Positions 45,439 to 55,290 of a DNA stretch of 64,000 bases are shown here, piece by piece. Positions within the stretch are counted from its first letter, which is position 1. Every line of letters starts with the position of its first letter. The position numbers and the translations under genes are program-made. Below the pieces are notes generated by a model. That model had not been told where the DNA came from. It did not search any database and saw only the letters and a list, made by a program, of their open reading frames with translations. This stretch comes from Natronomonas moolapensis 8.8.11 (GTDB lineage Archaea > Halobacteriota > Halobacteria > Halobacteriales > Haloarculaceae), in the NCBI RefSeq assembly GCF_000591055.1, contig NC_020388.1, positions 2,046,001 to 2,110,000 of the forward strand, in the 5' to 3' direction.

Positions 45439-46011
45439 GGGTCTCTGTCGCGTCCGGACGCCCCGGCCGGTCGGCAACCCGGGTTCGCGCTTCCACGTGA
45501 GACAGCAGCGGACGAGGAGGCCCCGACTGGGACAACGATCATACGTACGTCCTTGGACGCGAAATAGCTTATTCGATGTTTCTAACAGTCCAAATCACAC
45601 ACCTAGACGTCGACGACACTCCGACGTGCTCGCCTCCGGGGTCGCCGTTCAGAAAGCGTTTTGCGGCCGCCGGCGCCGGGACGAGGGCCTCCGGAGCGGC
45701 CTCCCGGCGCGAACACGGGCCGGGCGTCGGCTGTCGGTTCGTCCGACGCCACAGCCCGGCTGTCTGTCGGAACGATCCGATACGCCTCCCGGCAGTGACG
45801 ACGGCCTTCGCCGGCCGGTTGTGATTACTAGCCGTACCGACGCGGCGGGCTTGGATAGCTAGCTCCCTGTTACAGGATGGTAGGGCTCCTCGCATCGAAT
45901 GAACGATGTCCACCGGATCATCTCTCCGCCCTGTCGCCGGTTGGTGTAGCCGACGTACCGATCACGAATCGCCGAGGGGTCTCGAGCCTCGATCCACGCG
46001 GGGTGTATAGT
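45439..46011. other. Gene-free interval
   Basis: 573 bp without a convincing gene. An AT-rich patch near 45566-45600 (AGCTTATTCGATG) may be a promoter remnant. A minus-strand open frame at 45569-45913 lacks coding bias and family resemblance. GTGTATAGTATG directly precedes the HTH gene start. Confidence 0.4.
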
Positions 46012-46362
46012 ATGTCGGTACAGGACCTGCTACCGGAACAGCTCCCGGACGATCGCACCTCCGAACGACGGACCATCGACGTCGTCGAAGACGGCACGGC
46101 GTTGGAGGTACTCGCTACCGAGGCCGCCCGCGAGATACTCATGACTCTCCAGGAATCGCCGAAGGCCGCGTCGGAAATCGCCGCCGAGACCGGAAGCTCC
46201 ATTCAGAACGTCTGTTATCACCTCGATCGCCTCCAGCGAGCAGGGCTGATCGAGGTCGCCGGGACGCGTCACTCCTCGAAGGCCAAGGAGATGGATATCT
46301 ACGTCCCGACGAGCGAATCGATAGTCGTCCGGTTCGGGACCGATCAGTTCGCCGAGACGTGA
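46012..46362 (+). CDS. ArsR-type winged-helix regulator
   Basis: A 116-residue protein: an acidic lead, then the winged helix EVLATEAAREILMTLQESPK, SEIAAETGSSIQNVCYHLDR (recognition helix) and LQRAGLIEVAGTRHSSKAKE, ending with a wing. The start at ATG 46012 (MSVQDLLPEQLPDD) is preferred to an earlier in-frame one because of family length. It is a haloarchaeal single-domain ArsR-like regulator with no metal-site Cys cluster; ligand unknown. Confidence 0.8.
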   Translation: MSVQDLLPEQLPDDRTSERRTIDVVEDGTALEVLATEAAREILMTLQESPKAASEIAAETGSSIQNVCYHLDRLQRAGLIEVAGTRHSSKAKEMDIYVPTSESIVVRFGTDQFAET

Positions 46363-47106
46363 GGTCTGCGATTGGGTGTCGCCTTCGAGCGCGTCGGCCC
46401 CCCATTTGAGCTACCAGAGCCCGAGCCCCCCGATATCGAGCAGCGGCGCCGACGTCGCGGCCACCGGACGGACGGACAAACGGAGAACGAGTCGCCCGAT
46501 GCGGCGAACGCCACAGGACTCGTTCGCCGAGGGCAATCGCTCTCGCCCGCCGGCGCGGTTACCGTCGACTGGACGCGATACGTCGGCACACTATTATTAT
46601 TTGATATCTGAAACAGTTCGTTTATATATGGAATTCTATGTATTTGACGACCGCCTCCCGCTGGCGTATCGAGCGACCGACCGGCATCGTCAGCCGGACG
46701 TTCGGTGCTGCGAGCAGTACGGTCGGTGGTTCCCGGAACGACGTCACCGCGGCGCCCGCTTCGCCACCGCCGCCAACGGTCTACAGTGTGCTGATTTGTC
46801 CGCTTCATGCCGAACGAGTATATAAATACCACTCGTCGATTCGACTGGGGTGGGACGGTCGTCTCGACGGCACCGTGTCGCCGACTGCCGGCTGGACCGA
46901 GGGCGCCTGTCGCCCGCTCCCGTGAGCCCTGTCGGACACGGTATCCCGAGACCGGCTAGCAAAAAATATAAATTATATATACATTATGCGGCATGTATAT
47001 GTACGATAGCTGGGATGATCCGGGCGCTCCTGTGTGGAGACCCGGCGTCCGAACCGACGGTCCCGCGACCAAACCTTTAATAACGATAGTTATGCATACG
47101 CAGGGG
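46363..47106. other. AT-rich intergenic region with several TATA-like boxes
   Basis: No gene accepted. AT-rich islands at 46588-46650 (ATTATTATTTGATATC, TTTATATATGG), 46818-46830 (GTATATAAATACC) and 46960-47000 (AAAAAATATAAATTATATAT) stand out against GC-rich DNA. The last element before the thiolase gene, CCTTTAATAACG (47073-47084), fits a TATA box ~25 bp before ATG 47107. Confidence 0.5.
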
Positions 47107-48285
47107 ATGACTAGAGCCAACCTCATCGCGGTCGGGGCCTCCCCGCTGGGCGAGACGAACCTGCCCGGCCGCGACCTGTTCTCGAAGGCGCTGGCCGAGG
47201 CGTTCGAGGGACTCCCCGACCCGGCCGACGTGGTCGAGGGGCTGTACGTCGGCGCACAGTCCGAGCGCTACGAGAATCAGATCATGCAGGGAACGCTCAT
47301 GGCCGAGTGGGCCGGCCTGCGGAACGTCCCCGCAGAGCGCGTCGAAGCGTGTGCGGCCGCCGGCGCGCTCGCGCTCAAGAACGCAGTCCGGGACGTTCGG
47401 GCGGGCGTCCACGACGCGGTGCTGGCCTGTGGCGTAGAAAAGATGACCGCCGGCGGGACCGAAGGGGCCACGAACGCTCTCGGTGCTGCCTTCGAGCGGG
47501 CCTTAGAACAGCGCTCCGGGATCACCGCGCCCGCCACGTACGCCCTGCTTGCGCGACGGTACCTCCACGAGACCGACGCGACCGAACGGGACTTCGGGAG
47601 GATCGCGGTGAAGAACCACCGGAATGCGGCGGCCAACCCACGGGCGATGTTCCAGCAGGCGGTCGACATCGAGACGGTCATGGACGCTCCTGCCGTCGCG
47701 CCGCCGCTCAAACTGTACGACTGTGCCCCCGTCACCGACGGTGCCGCAGCGGTCGTCGTCGCGAACGACGAGGTGGCGGCCGAGCTGCGGAGTCGCCCCG
47801 ACACCGTCCACGTAGCCGGCGTCGGCTCGGCGGCCAACAACCTCGCCGTCGCGGAGCGCGACCTGACGTTCGTCGAGGGGGCGAACGTCGCTGCCTCGAC
47901 CGCCTACGGGGACGCCGGCGTGGACGCCGCGGATATCGACGTCGCGGAAGTCCACGACGCCTTCACCGTCTGCGAGGCACTGCTGGCCGAGGCTGCCGAG
48001 TTCGCCCCCGAAGGTCGCGGAATCGAGACCGTCGAAGACCCCACAGACCGGTCGGCGGGCTGGACTGACGTCCGGATCAACACCAGCGGCGGGCTGAAGG
48101 CCCGCGGCCACCCGATCGGGGCGACCGGGCTGTTGCAGGCGGTCGAAGCCTACGAACAGCTCACCGGGCGGGCCGGAGACCGGCAGGTGGCCGACGCCGA
48201 CACCGCACTGTTGATCAACGAGGGGGGCGTCGCTGACGCCCACACCGTGGCCCACGTCCTGACTGCGACCGACCGAGGAGCGTGA
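47107..48285 (+). CDS. Thiolase-family acyl-CoA acyltransferase
   Basis: A 392-residue thiolase of the archaeal SCP2/acetyl-CoA acetyltransferase type: MTRANLIAVGASPLGETNLP, active-site Cys in VEACAAAGALALKNAV, and C-terminal INTSGGLKARGHPIGATGLL with catalytic His, plus INEGGVADAH replacing the usual CGG Cys. I start at ATG 47107, ~25 bp after the TATA-like CTTTAATAAC. The OB-fold gene follows by 7 bp; these pairs form one complex in archaea. Confidence 0.9.
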   Translation: MTRANLIAVGASPLGETNLPGRDLFSKALAEAFEGLPDPADVVEGLYVGAQSERYENQIMQGTLMAEWAGLRNVPAERVEACAAAGALALKNAVRDVRAGVHDAVLACGVEKMTAGGTEGATNALGAAFERALEQRSGITAPATYALLARRYLHETDATERDFGRIAVKNHRNAAANPRAMFQQAVDIETVMDAPAVAPPLKLYDCAPVTDGAAAVVVANDEVAAELRSRPDTVHVAGVGSAANNLAVAERDLTFVEGANVAASTAYGDAGVDAADIDVAEVHDAFTVCEALLAEAAEFAPEGRGIETVEDPTDRSAGWTDVRINTSGGLKARGHPIGATGLLQAVEAYEQLTGRAGDRQVADADTALLINEGGVADAHTVAHVLTATDRGA

Positions 48286-48292
48286 TTCACCG

Positions 48293-48763
48293 ATGACAGA
48301 CACCGACTCCACGACAACTGGACCGCTCGTACCGGACGACATCACCGCCGACTCGCCGTTCACCCTCCCGGGGTTCTTCGACGCTCTGGCCGAGGGCCGG
48401 TTGGTAGCCGCCCGCTGTACGGAGTGTGATACGCACATGCTGCCACCCCGCCCCGCCTGCTACGGGTGTGGCAGCCGGGCGGTCACGCTGTCGGAACAGC
48501 CCCGGACTGGCGAGGTGGTCTCGTACACGTCGGTCAACCGACCGCCATCCGCGTTCGACCACTTGGCGCCGATCACCGTCTCGGTTGTCGAACTCGACTC
48601 GTCGGCCCGGCTTACCGGTCGCGTCGTCGCTTCGCTCGAGGACGTCGCCATCGGGGACCGCGTCGAACTCCGGGTCCGCGAGCCCGAAACCGTCGGCGTC
48701 GATCCGGACTTCGGGTTGTCCTACGAGGCGGAGTGGCCGATGCACGTCTTCGAACTGCTCTGA
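48293..48763 (+). CDS. Zn-ribbon / OB-fold (DUF35) acyl-CoA-binding partner of thiolase
   Basis: A 156-residue protein: a helical lead (FFDALAEGRLVAARC), a four-Cys zinc ribbon (CTECDTHMLPPRPACYGCGS) and an OB fold (GEVVSYTSVNRPPSAFDHLA). DUF35 proteins bridge thiolase and HMG-CoA synthase-type enzymes in archaea. It starts 7 bp after the thiolase stop, so co-transcription is near certain. Confidence 0.9.
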   Translation: MTDTDSTTTGPLVPDDITADSPFTLPGFFDALAEGRLVAARCTECDTHMLPPRPACYGCGSRAVTLSEQPRTGEVVSYTSVNRPPSAFDHLAPITVSVVELDSSARLTGRVVASLEDVAIGDRVELRVREPETVGVDPDFGLSYEAEWPMHVFELL

Positions 48764-48879
48764 GTGGTGCCCGATCGATGAGAGCATGTGAGCTTTCGAA
48801 AGCTGTCAGGAGCGAGTCCGCCCTACGGCACCGGTAGAGTAAAGAACGCTCAACGAAAATCGCCGGACAGCCACGAATT

Positions 48880-50898
48880 ATGACAAAAGACACCGAGGCC
48901 CTCCGCGACGAGGTCGTTCACGACCCCTCGGAGGCGTTCGTCGAATCGACCAACGTCGCCGCGTTCATGCGCGAGTACGACATCGACGACTACGACGAGC
49001 TCATCGAGCGCACCACCACCGACACGGGCGTCGACGCCTCGGGTCTGGAGTGGTTCTGGGGCGAACTCCCCGAGTACCTCGGGATCGAGTTCTACCAGGG
49101 GTACGACGCCGTCCGCGACGACGCCGACGGCCCCCAGTTCACGACGTGGTACCCCGGTGCCGAATTGAACGTCGCCCACAACACCGTCGACCGACACGGC
49201 GCACCCGACGCCGAGGCCCGCAACAGCGTCGCCTGCATCTGGGAGGGCGAGGACGGCGAGGTTCGAGAGCTCACCTACCACGAACTCCGGCGGCGGAGCA
49301 ACCAAGTCGCGAACTACCTCGAATCGGTCGGGATCGACACCGGCGACACGGTCGGGCTCTACATGCCGATGGTTCCCGAGGTCATCCCCATCCTCTATGG
49401 GTGTTTCAAAGCCGGTGCCATCGCCGTGCCCATCTTCTCCGGCTTCGGCGTTGACGCCACCGCCATCCGGATCGAGGACTCTCGGTGTTCCGTCCTCTTT
49501 ACCGGCGACGGCTTCTACCGCCGCGGGTCCGAGATCACCCTCAAGGACGCCGCGGACGACGCCATCGAGGAAGCCGGCCACGTCGAACACACCGTCGTCT
49601 TCGATCGCCTCGGCGCCAGCGACGACGACGCCGAGATCGAGATTCCCTTCGACGGCGACCGCGACGAGTGGTTCCACGACGCCGTCGGTACGCAGGATGA
49701 CGACTACGGCACCAAATCGCTCCCCGCAGACCAGGAGTGTATGCTCCTGTACTCCTCCGGGACGACGGGCAAGCCGAAGGGCATCGTTCACACCCACGCC
49801 GGCGCGCAGCTACAGCCGGCCAAGGAGCTCCACTTCGGCTTCGATCTCAAGCCCGCCGACCGGTTCTTCTGGGTCAGCGACATCGGCTGGATGATGGGAC
49901 CGTGGACGCTCGTCGGCACCCACACCTTCGGCGGCACGATGGTGATGTACGAGGGCGCGCCCGACCACCCCCAGCCGGACCGCTTCTGGGAGCTGATCGA
50001 CCGCCACGGCGTCACGCAGTTCGGCATCTCGCCGACCGCCATCCGGGCACTCCGAAAACACGGCGACGAATGGGTCGAGGGCTACGACCTCTCCTCGCTT
50101 CGGCTGTTGGGCTCGACGGGCGAACCCTGGGACCCCGAGTCGTGGCTGTGGTTCTACGAGCACGTCGGCGGCGGCGATACCCCGATCATCAACATCTCCG
50201 GCGGCACCGAGATATTCGGCTGTTTCCTCATGCCGATGCCGACCCGGCCGCTGAAACCCTGTACGCTCGGCGGCCCCGGCCTGGGCATGGACATCGACAT
50301 CGTCGACGGGACCGGCGAGTCGATCAGGGAGGCCCACGAGCGCGGCTACCTCGTGGCTCGGGATTCGAACCCCGCGATGACGAAGTCGCTGTGGGGCGGC
50401 GACGACCGGTATCTCCACGAGTACTGGTCGACGTTCGAGGACCCACCGATGTGGAATCACGGCGACTGGGCCCAGAAGGACACGGAGGGCTTTTGGTTCC
50501 TCCACGGGCGGGCGGACGACGCGTTGAACGTGGCGGGCCGGAAAGTCGGGCCCGCCGAGGTCGAGGGCGCGGCGATGGAGCACGACGACGTCAACCAGGC
50601 GGCGGCCGTCGGCGTGCCCGACGAGACGACCGGGACGGCAGTGGTGTTGTACGTGATCGTCGAGGAGGGCGCCGAGGAGACGGAGGCCTCGCGGGAGGCG
50701 ATCCGCGAGCTGGTCGGCGAGGAGCAGGGCAAGCCCTTCCGGCCGCGGGAAGTGCTGTTCGTCGACGAGTTCCCGAAGACACAGTCGGGCAAGATCATCC
50801 GGCGGGCGGTCGAGGCGGCCTACACCGGCGAGGCGCTCGGCGACATGAGTAGCATCGAAAACCCCGACTCGCTCGAGGAACTCGAGGAGCCGCGGTAG
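48880..50898 (+). CDS. AMP-forming acyl-CoA synthetase (acetyl/propionyl-CoA type)
   Basis: A 672-residue enzyme. ATP-binding P-loop YSSGTTGKPKGIVHTHAGA, then GEPWDPESWLWFYEHVGG, HGDWAQKDTEGFWFLHGRAD and the catalytic Lys motif PKTQSGKIIRRAVEAAY. Length and the N-terminal FMREYDIDDYDELIERTTTD region fit the ACS-like group. It activates a short or branched acid to its CoA ester. Its own promoter likely lies in the 116-bp gap after the OB-fold gene (AGAGTAAAGAACG). Confidence 0.9.
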   Translation: MTKDTEALRDEVVHDPSEAFVESTNVAAFMREYDIDDYDELIERTTTDTGVDASGLEWFWGELPEYLGIEFYQGYDAVRDDADGPQFTTWYPGAELNVAHNTVDRHGAPDAEARNSVACIWEGEDGEVRELTYHELRRRSNQVANYLESVGIDTGDTVGLYMPMVPEVIPILYGCFKAGAIAVPIFSGFGVDATAIRIEDSRCSVLFTGDGFYRRGSEITLKDAADDAIEEAGHVEHTVVFDRLGASDDDAEIEIPFDGDRDEWFHDAVGTQDDDYGTKSLPADQECMLLYSSGTTGKPKGIVHTHAGAQLQPAKELHFGFDLKPADRFFWVSDIGWMMGPWTLVGTHTFGGTMVMYEGAPDHPQPDRFWELIDRHGVTQFGISPTAIRALRKHGDEWVEGYDLSSLRLLGSTGEPWDPESWLWFYEHVGGGDTPIINISGGTEIFGCFLMPMPTRPLKPCTLGGPGLGMDIDIVDGTGESIREAHERGYLVARDSNPAMTKSLWGGDDRYLHEYWSTFEDPPMWNHGDWAQKDTEGFWFLHGRADDALNVAGRKVGPAEVEGAAMEHDDVNQAAAVGVPDETTGTAVVLYVIVEEGAEETEASREAIRELVGEEQGKPFRPREVLFVDEFPKTQSGKIIRRAVEAAYTGEALGDMSSIENPDSLEELEEPR

Positions 50899-50958
50899 TG
50901 TTCGCTCCCCTGACCCGGACCTGCAGGGTCGACGGACGAGACCGTCCGTCAGCGTCGA

Positions 50959-51366
50959 TCACTCCGAGGTGATCTGTTCGACGGCGACCGACGCGCCCGC
51001 TGCCGCCGGATAGACGGTGCTGTCTACGAAGGAGCGGTAGCCGTAGTCCCGTTCGCCGTCGCGAGCGATCCGGAGGACCGTCCGCGCGTCCGGCGCGTGC
51101 TCCCGCGCCATCTCGCAGACCGCGAGGTTGATTTCCGTGTCGTCAGTGAGGGCGGCAACGACATCGGCGTCGGCCAGCCCCGCGCGGTCCATCGTTTCGG
51201 GGGCAGTTCCGTCCCCTTGAATCACCCGTTTGTGCTTCGTCGACAGCTGTTGACACGTGTCGGCGTTCGGTTCGACGACCGCAATCCGCTGGCGGTCCGA
51301 GTCGAGCGACTCGACGACGCGACGGCCGACGCGTCCCGCACCGACGACGATGATGTCCTTTCGCAT
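50959..51366 (-). CDS. TrkA-N / RCK domain protein
   Basis: A 135-residue single RCK-N domain: DIIVVGAGRVGRRVVESLDS, then IAVVEPNADTCQQLSTKHKR and VIQGDGTAPETMDRAGLADA. It binds NAD(H) and usually gates a potassium channel or transporter; no transporter is adjacent. Convergent with the acyl-CoA synthetase gene. Confidence 0.88.
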   Translation of the reverse strand: MRKDIIVVGAGRVGRRVVESLDSDRQRIAVVEPNADTCQQLSTKHKRVIQGDGTAPETMDRAGLADADVVAALTDDTEINLAVCEMAREHAPDARTVLRIARDGERDYGYRSFVDSTVYPAAAGASVAVEQITSE

Positions 51367-51429
51367 GGTCTATACTGTATGGTACTACACCACACAAATA
51401 TGTGTCGCAGGGCGGATCGCCACAAGCGA

Positions 51430-52293
51430 TCATGCCACGCCGAGAAACGCCTCTGCCGTCCGGTAAAAGACGTCCCGGTACGTCTCCGTCGGCAGGTCCC
51501 GACCGAGCAGTTCGGCACGCTCGGCGCGATACGGGTAGGGGATGTTCGGCAGGTCGCTCCCGAACATAATCGACTCCGAGAGTTCTATGAGGACCTCGTC
51601 GCCGATCGTCGACGGGTCGAACTCCATCGTCCGTCCGGCCTCCGTCGACATCGCGAACGTCGTGTCCAAGTAGACGTTGTCGTGTTCGCGGGCCATCGCG
51701 AGGAACGCCGACACCTGGTAGGTGCCCATGTGGGCGCAGTTGACCCGAACGTCGGGGTAGGAGTCGACCACTTCCGCAAACGCCGCTGCGCCGACGTGGG
51801 GGTCTTCGGTGTACATCGGGGCGGTCCCGCCGTGGTAGGTGATCGGTCGATCGTACTCGGCGGCGGCCTCGAGGGCCGGCTCGATCCGGGGGTCGGCGGG
51901 CGCACACTCTTGGACCGGGCAGTGGAACTTCAACCCGCGCGCGCCCGCCTCGAAGGCGTCGCGGACGATGCCGCCGACGTCCTCGTCGTCGGGATGGACG
52001 GTCGCGAACGGAAGCAGCCGTTCCGAGTCCCCGGCCTGCTCGGCGAGCCAGGCGTTGAGCGAGCGTGCGCCCCCCGGTTCGTGGACGTACGGTAGCGCGA
52101 CGTACCGCTCGACGCCGGCGTCGGCGAGCGTCGCCTCCGTCGCCTCGCGGATCGGCCGGTGGGGAAACTCCCAGCCGGCCGCTGTGGTCAGCGCGCGTTG
52201 GACGGCCTCGGCGAGCCGTTCGGGAAAGACGTGGACGTGGGCGTCGATGGCCGGCGCGAACGGCGTCCCCGCGTTCGGATCGGCGTCCGGCAT
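51430..52293 (-). CDS. Amidohydrolase-family metal hydrolase
   Basis: A 287-residue TIM-barrel protein with HxH metal site AIDAHVHVFPE, Lys/His in GLKFHCPVQECAPAD, ITYHGG, VNCAHMGTYQ and the terminal Asp in MFGSDLPNIPYPYR. It resembles the ACMSD-like decarboxylase/hydrolase group. It follows a UspA gene by 4 bp and is likely in the same operon. Substrate unknown. Confidence 0.85.
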   Translation of the reverse strand: MPDADPNAGTPFAPAIDAHVHVFPERLAEAVQRALTTAAGWEFPHRPIREATEATLADAGVERYVALPYVHEPGGARSLNAWLAEQAGDSERLLPFATVHPDDEDVGGIVRDAFEAGARGLKFHCPVQECAPADPRIEPALEAAAEYDRPITYHGGTAPMYTEDPHVGAAAFAEVVDSYPDVRVNCAHMGTYQVSAFLAMAREHDNVYLDTTFAMSTEAGRTMEFDPSTIGDEVLIELSESIMFGSDLPNIPYPYRAERAELLGRDLPTETYRDVFYRTAEAFLGVA

Positions 52294-52297
52294 CCGC

Positions 52298-52681
52298 TCA
52301 GTTCCCGCAGACGAGCACCGGTCGGTGGGTGTTGAGGATGACTTCCTGGGTCACGCTGCCGAAGACGGCCTTGCCGGCCGGGCTTCGCTCGCGGCCGGCC
52401 ACACACACCAGGTCCGCGTCGTACTCGTCGGCCACGGAGATGATCCCCGAGGCCGCATCGCCGCTCCGTTCCTCGAAGAGCACCTCGACGTCGTCGGCTT
52501 CGAGCAGCTCCCGCGCTCGCCTCGCTGCCCCGACCTGATCGATCGAGGCCCCCTCTGGGTTTCGCCCGAACGAGTGCGCGAGGACCGCCCGCACCCCATC
52601 GATCGGGAGACCGGCTATCTCGTTGGCGATCCGCTTCGCGCGGTCGGTGTCGGTGTCGATCCCCGCGACGATTGTATACAT
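52298..52681 (-). CDS. Universal stress protein (UspA family)
   Basis: A 127-residue UspA domain: MYTIVAGIDTDTDRAKRIAN, DADLVCVAGRERSPAGKAVF and GSVTQEVILNTHRPVLVCGN (ATP-binding signature). Start at ATG 52681; a TATA-like TTTGTGATGCG region and AATATATGTA on the plus strand at ~52706-52715 lie ~30 bp upstream. It heads a two-gene unit with the amidohydrolase. An inactivated UspA gene is at 30905-31344. Confidence 0.88.
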   Translation of the reverse strand: MYTIVAGIDTDTDRAKRIANEIAGLPIDGVRAVLAHSFGRNPEGASIDQVGAARRARELLEADDVEVLFEERSGDAASGIISVADEYDADLVCVAGRERSPAGKAVFGSVTQEVILNTHRPVLVCGN

Positions 52682-52912
52682 ACTGATGAATGTTCGCGCA
52701 TCACAAATATATGTATCGGGGACGCCACCAGCCGTGCCGCCGCCCTCCCCACCGCCGTTCTCGGGTCCGGATTCCGGCCCGGCCCTGAGTGGGTTCCGGT
52801 CACCACGACCCGATCCGAACAAACCGAGACCGCGGCCGGTACCCGCCTTCGGGTGTCCTGACGCGGCCTCTGTCGCGACACAAACGACCGAAGGCCACGG
52901 AGGGGCGACGCC

Positions 52913-53416
52913 GTGACAGGGCGCTACTGCGGGGAATTCGAGGTGGGCGAGACGATCGAACACGGCAAGCGCCGGACGGTTTCGGAGGCCGACAACCAGA
53001 CGTTTTGCGACGTGACGATGAACCAACAGCCGCTCCACCTCGACGCCGACTTCGCCGCCGACACCGAGTTCGGTGAGCGGATTGTCAACGGGCTTTATAT
53101 AGGCCTCGCGGTCGGGTTGACGATCCCCGAGACGACCGACGGCACCATCGTCGCGAACCGCTCCTGCGACGATGTCGAGCACCCCGAGCCCGTGTTCCAC
53201 GGCGACACGGTCCGCGTCCAATCGATCGTGACGGACAAACGGGAGACGAGCGGCGGCGATCGTGGCGTCGTCACGACGCACGTCGAGGTGTTCAGAGTGA
53301 ACGATCGGGAGGGGGCAGACGGACCCTCGTCGGACGGGACCGACGGTGCTGAGGAGCCGCTTGCCTGTTCGTTCGATCGGACGGTGGTGTCGTTGAAGCG
53401 TCCGGGGGATCATTAG
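52913..53416 (+). CDS. MaoC-like (R)-specific hydratase
   Basis: A 167-residue hot-dog protein with the MaoC signature VTMNQQPLHLDADFAADTEF followed by GERIVNGLYIGLAVGLTIPE (Asp/His active-site context). GTG start at 52913; the family N terminus CGEFEVGETIEHGKRRTVSE follows. It hydrates an enoyl-CoA; haloarchaeal members include mesaconyl-CoA hydratase-like proteins. A 45-residue disordered insert near the end splits the last strand. Convergent with mcmA. Confidence 0.85.
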   Translation: MTGRYCGEFEVGETIEHGKRRTVSEADNQTFCDVTMNQQPLHLDADFAADTEFGERIVNGLYIGLAVGLTIPETTDGTIVANRSCDDVEHPEPVFHGDTVRVQSIVTDKRETSGGDRGVVTTHVEVFRVNDREGADGPSSDGTDGAEEPLACSFDRTVVSLKRPGDH

Positions 53417-53455
53417 TTCGCGCTTTCGCCCGGACTCCGTCGATGGCCCGTCGCC

Positions 53456-55153
53456 TCAGGCCATCACGAGCGTCTCCTGATAGGCGCCGTAGTGGTCCTC
53501 GAAGACGGACATGATCTCGCCCATCGTCGCGTAGGCCTTCACGGCGTCGACGATCGGGGGCATGACGTTCTCGTCGCTCTCGATCGCCGCCTTGATCGCA
53601 TCGAGAGACGCCTCGACGGCCTCGTCGTCGCGCTCCTGCTTGACCGATTCGAGCCGATCGAGCTGTCGGTCGCGGGTCTCGGGGTCGACATGGAGCAGGT
53701 CAGGCTCGGCGTCCTCCTCGATCTCGTAGCGGTTCACGCCGACGACGACCTCTTCGCCCTTGTCGACGCGTTTTTGATACTCGTAGGCGGCCTCTTGGAT
53801 CTCGCGGTGGAAGTAGCCGTCCGGGATCCCCGAGAGGACGCCGTCGCGCACGGAGCCCTCGCCCATCTCCTTGATCTCCTCGATGTAGCCCATGATCTCC
53901 GATTCCATCTCGTTCGTGAGCTTCTCGATGGCGAAGGAACCGCCCATCGGGTCGACGATGTCCGCCGCGCCGGACTCCTCGGCGATGATCTGTTGGGTCC
54001 GCAACGCCACCCGGACGGCCTCCTCGCTCGGCAGTGCGAGCGCCTCGTCGTAGCTGTTGGTGTGGAGGCTCTGGGTGCCGCCCATCACCGCCGCGAGCGC
54101 CTGGATGGTCACCCGGGCGATGTTGTTGAGCGGCTGTTGGGCCGTCAGCGACTGGCCCGCGGTCTGGGTGTGGAACTTCAGCCGCTTGGAGGCGTCCGCC
54201 TCCGCGCCGTACCACTCGTCCATCACGCGGGCGTAGATCCGGCGGCAGGCCCGGAACTTCGCGACCTCCTCGAAGATGGAGTTGTGAGAGTTGAAGAAGA
54301 ACGACAAAAGCGGCGCGAACTCGTCGACCTCGAGGCCCCGGTCGAGGCAGTCCTCGACGTAGGCGAAGCCGTCCGCGAGCGTGAACGCAGCCTCCTGGGC
54401 TGCGGTCGCCCCGGCCTCTCTGATGTGGTACCCCGAAACCGAGACGGGGTGGAACTTCGGCGTCTCCTCGACGGCGAACTCGATGGTGTCCGTGACGACG
54501 TCGAGGCTCGGTTCCGGCGGGATCACCCACTCCTTTTGGGCGATGAACTCTTTGAGCATGTCGTTTTGCAGCGTCCCGCGGATCTCCTCGCGCGGGACGC
54601 CCTTCTCGTCCGCCAACGCGATGTACATCGCGTAGATGACGGGGGCGGAGGGGTTGATCGTAAACGAGGTCGACACCTCGCCGATGTCGATCCCGTCGAA
54701 GAGGATCTCCATGTCCCGAAGCGTGTCGACGGCGACGCCTTCCTTGCCGACTTCGCCCTCGCTCATCGGGTGATCGGAGTCGATCCCCATGAGGCTCGGC
54801 ATGTCGAACGCGGTCGAGAGGCCAGTCTGTCCCTCGTCGATGAGGTAGTGGAACCGCTCGTTGGTCTCCTCGGCGGTTCCGAACCCGGCGAACTGTCGCA
54901 TCGTCCACGTCCGCCCCCGGTACATCGTCGGGTACGGTCCCCGGGTGTAGGGTGGCTCTCCGGGGAACCCGAGGTCCTCGTCGAGGTCCATATCGGCGAT
55001 GTCCTCCGGCGTGTAGAGCCGATCGACCTCGTGGTTCGAGACGGTCGCAAATCGGTCTTTCCGCTCGCCGGCGTCGAGGAACGGATCGAGGGTTCCCTCT
55101 TTCCACTCCGCTTTCTGCTCGCGGATCCTCTCGAGGTCGTCGTTTCCGAACAT
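53456..55153 (-). CDS. Methylmalonyl-CoA mutase large subunit, catalytic domain
   Basis: A 565-residue TIM-barrel subunit: YPTMYRGRTWTMRQFAGFGT, LSTAFDMPSLMGIDSDHP, STSFTINPSAPVIYAMYIAL, VSVSGYHIREAGATAAQEAA and GGTQSLHTNSYDEALALPSE. It lacks the cobalamin-binding domain, which in archaea is a separate small subunit not in this window. It converts methylmalonyl-CoA to succinyl-CoA in propionate or branched-chain catabolism. Start at ATG 55153 (MFGNDDLERIREQK). The B12 uptake locus at 14-17.5 kb could feed this enzyme. Confidence 0.93.
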   Translation of the reverse strand: MFGNDDLERIREQKAEWKEGTLDPFLDAGERKDRFATVSNHEVDRLYTPEDIADMDLDEDLGFPGEPPYTRGPYPTMYRGRTWTMRQFAGFGTAEETNERFHYLIDEGQTGLSTAFDMPSLMGIDSDHPMSEGEVGKEGVAVDTLRDMEILFDGIDIGEVSTSFTINPSAPVIYAMYIALADEKGVPREEIRGTLQNDMLKEFIAQKEWVIPPEPSLDVVTDTIEFAVEETPKFHPVSVSGYHIREAGATAAQEAAFTLADGFAYVEDCLDRGLEVDEFAPLLSFFFNSHNSIFEEVAKFRACRRIYARVMDEWYGAEADASKRLKFHTQTAGQSLTAQQPLNNIARVTIQALAAVMGGTQSLHTNSYDEALALPSEEAVRVALRTQQIIAEESGAADIVDPMGGSFAIEKLTNEMESEIMGYIEEIKEMGEGSVRDGVLSGIPDGYFHREIQEAAYEYQKRVDKGEEVVVGVNRYEIEEDAEPDLLHVDPETRDRQLDRLESVKQERDDEAVEASLDAIKAAIESDENVMPPIVDAVKAYATMGEIMSVFEDHYGAYQETLVMA

Positions 55154-55290
55154 TACCGCCACTAACACCGTCTGATAGCAAAAACGTTGCCATACCTATT
55201 GAAAAATAAACACATTTCCCGCGGAGAACCGATCCGGCCAGTCGTCGACGATCCGGAACGTTTAATCGAAATCTCCGCGTGTGCTTCGCT

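Noticed and set aside
45569-45913. 114-codon minus-strand frame
   Set aside because: No coding bias or recognisable family; translation mixed Arg/Pro/Ala.
46629-46825. Short plus-strand frame beginning MEFYVFDDRLPLAY
   Set aside because: A TATA-like stretch precedes it, but the later part loses coding bias and there is no family match.
53492-55165. 557-codon plus-strand frame opposite the mutase gene
   Set aside because: Antisense shadow of a clearly identified gene.
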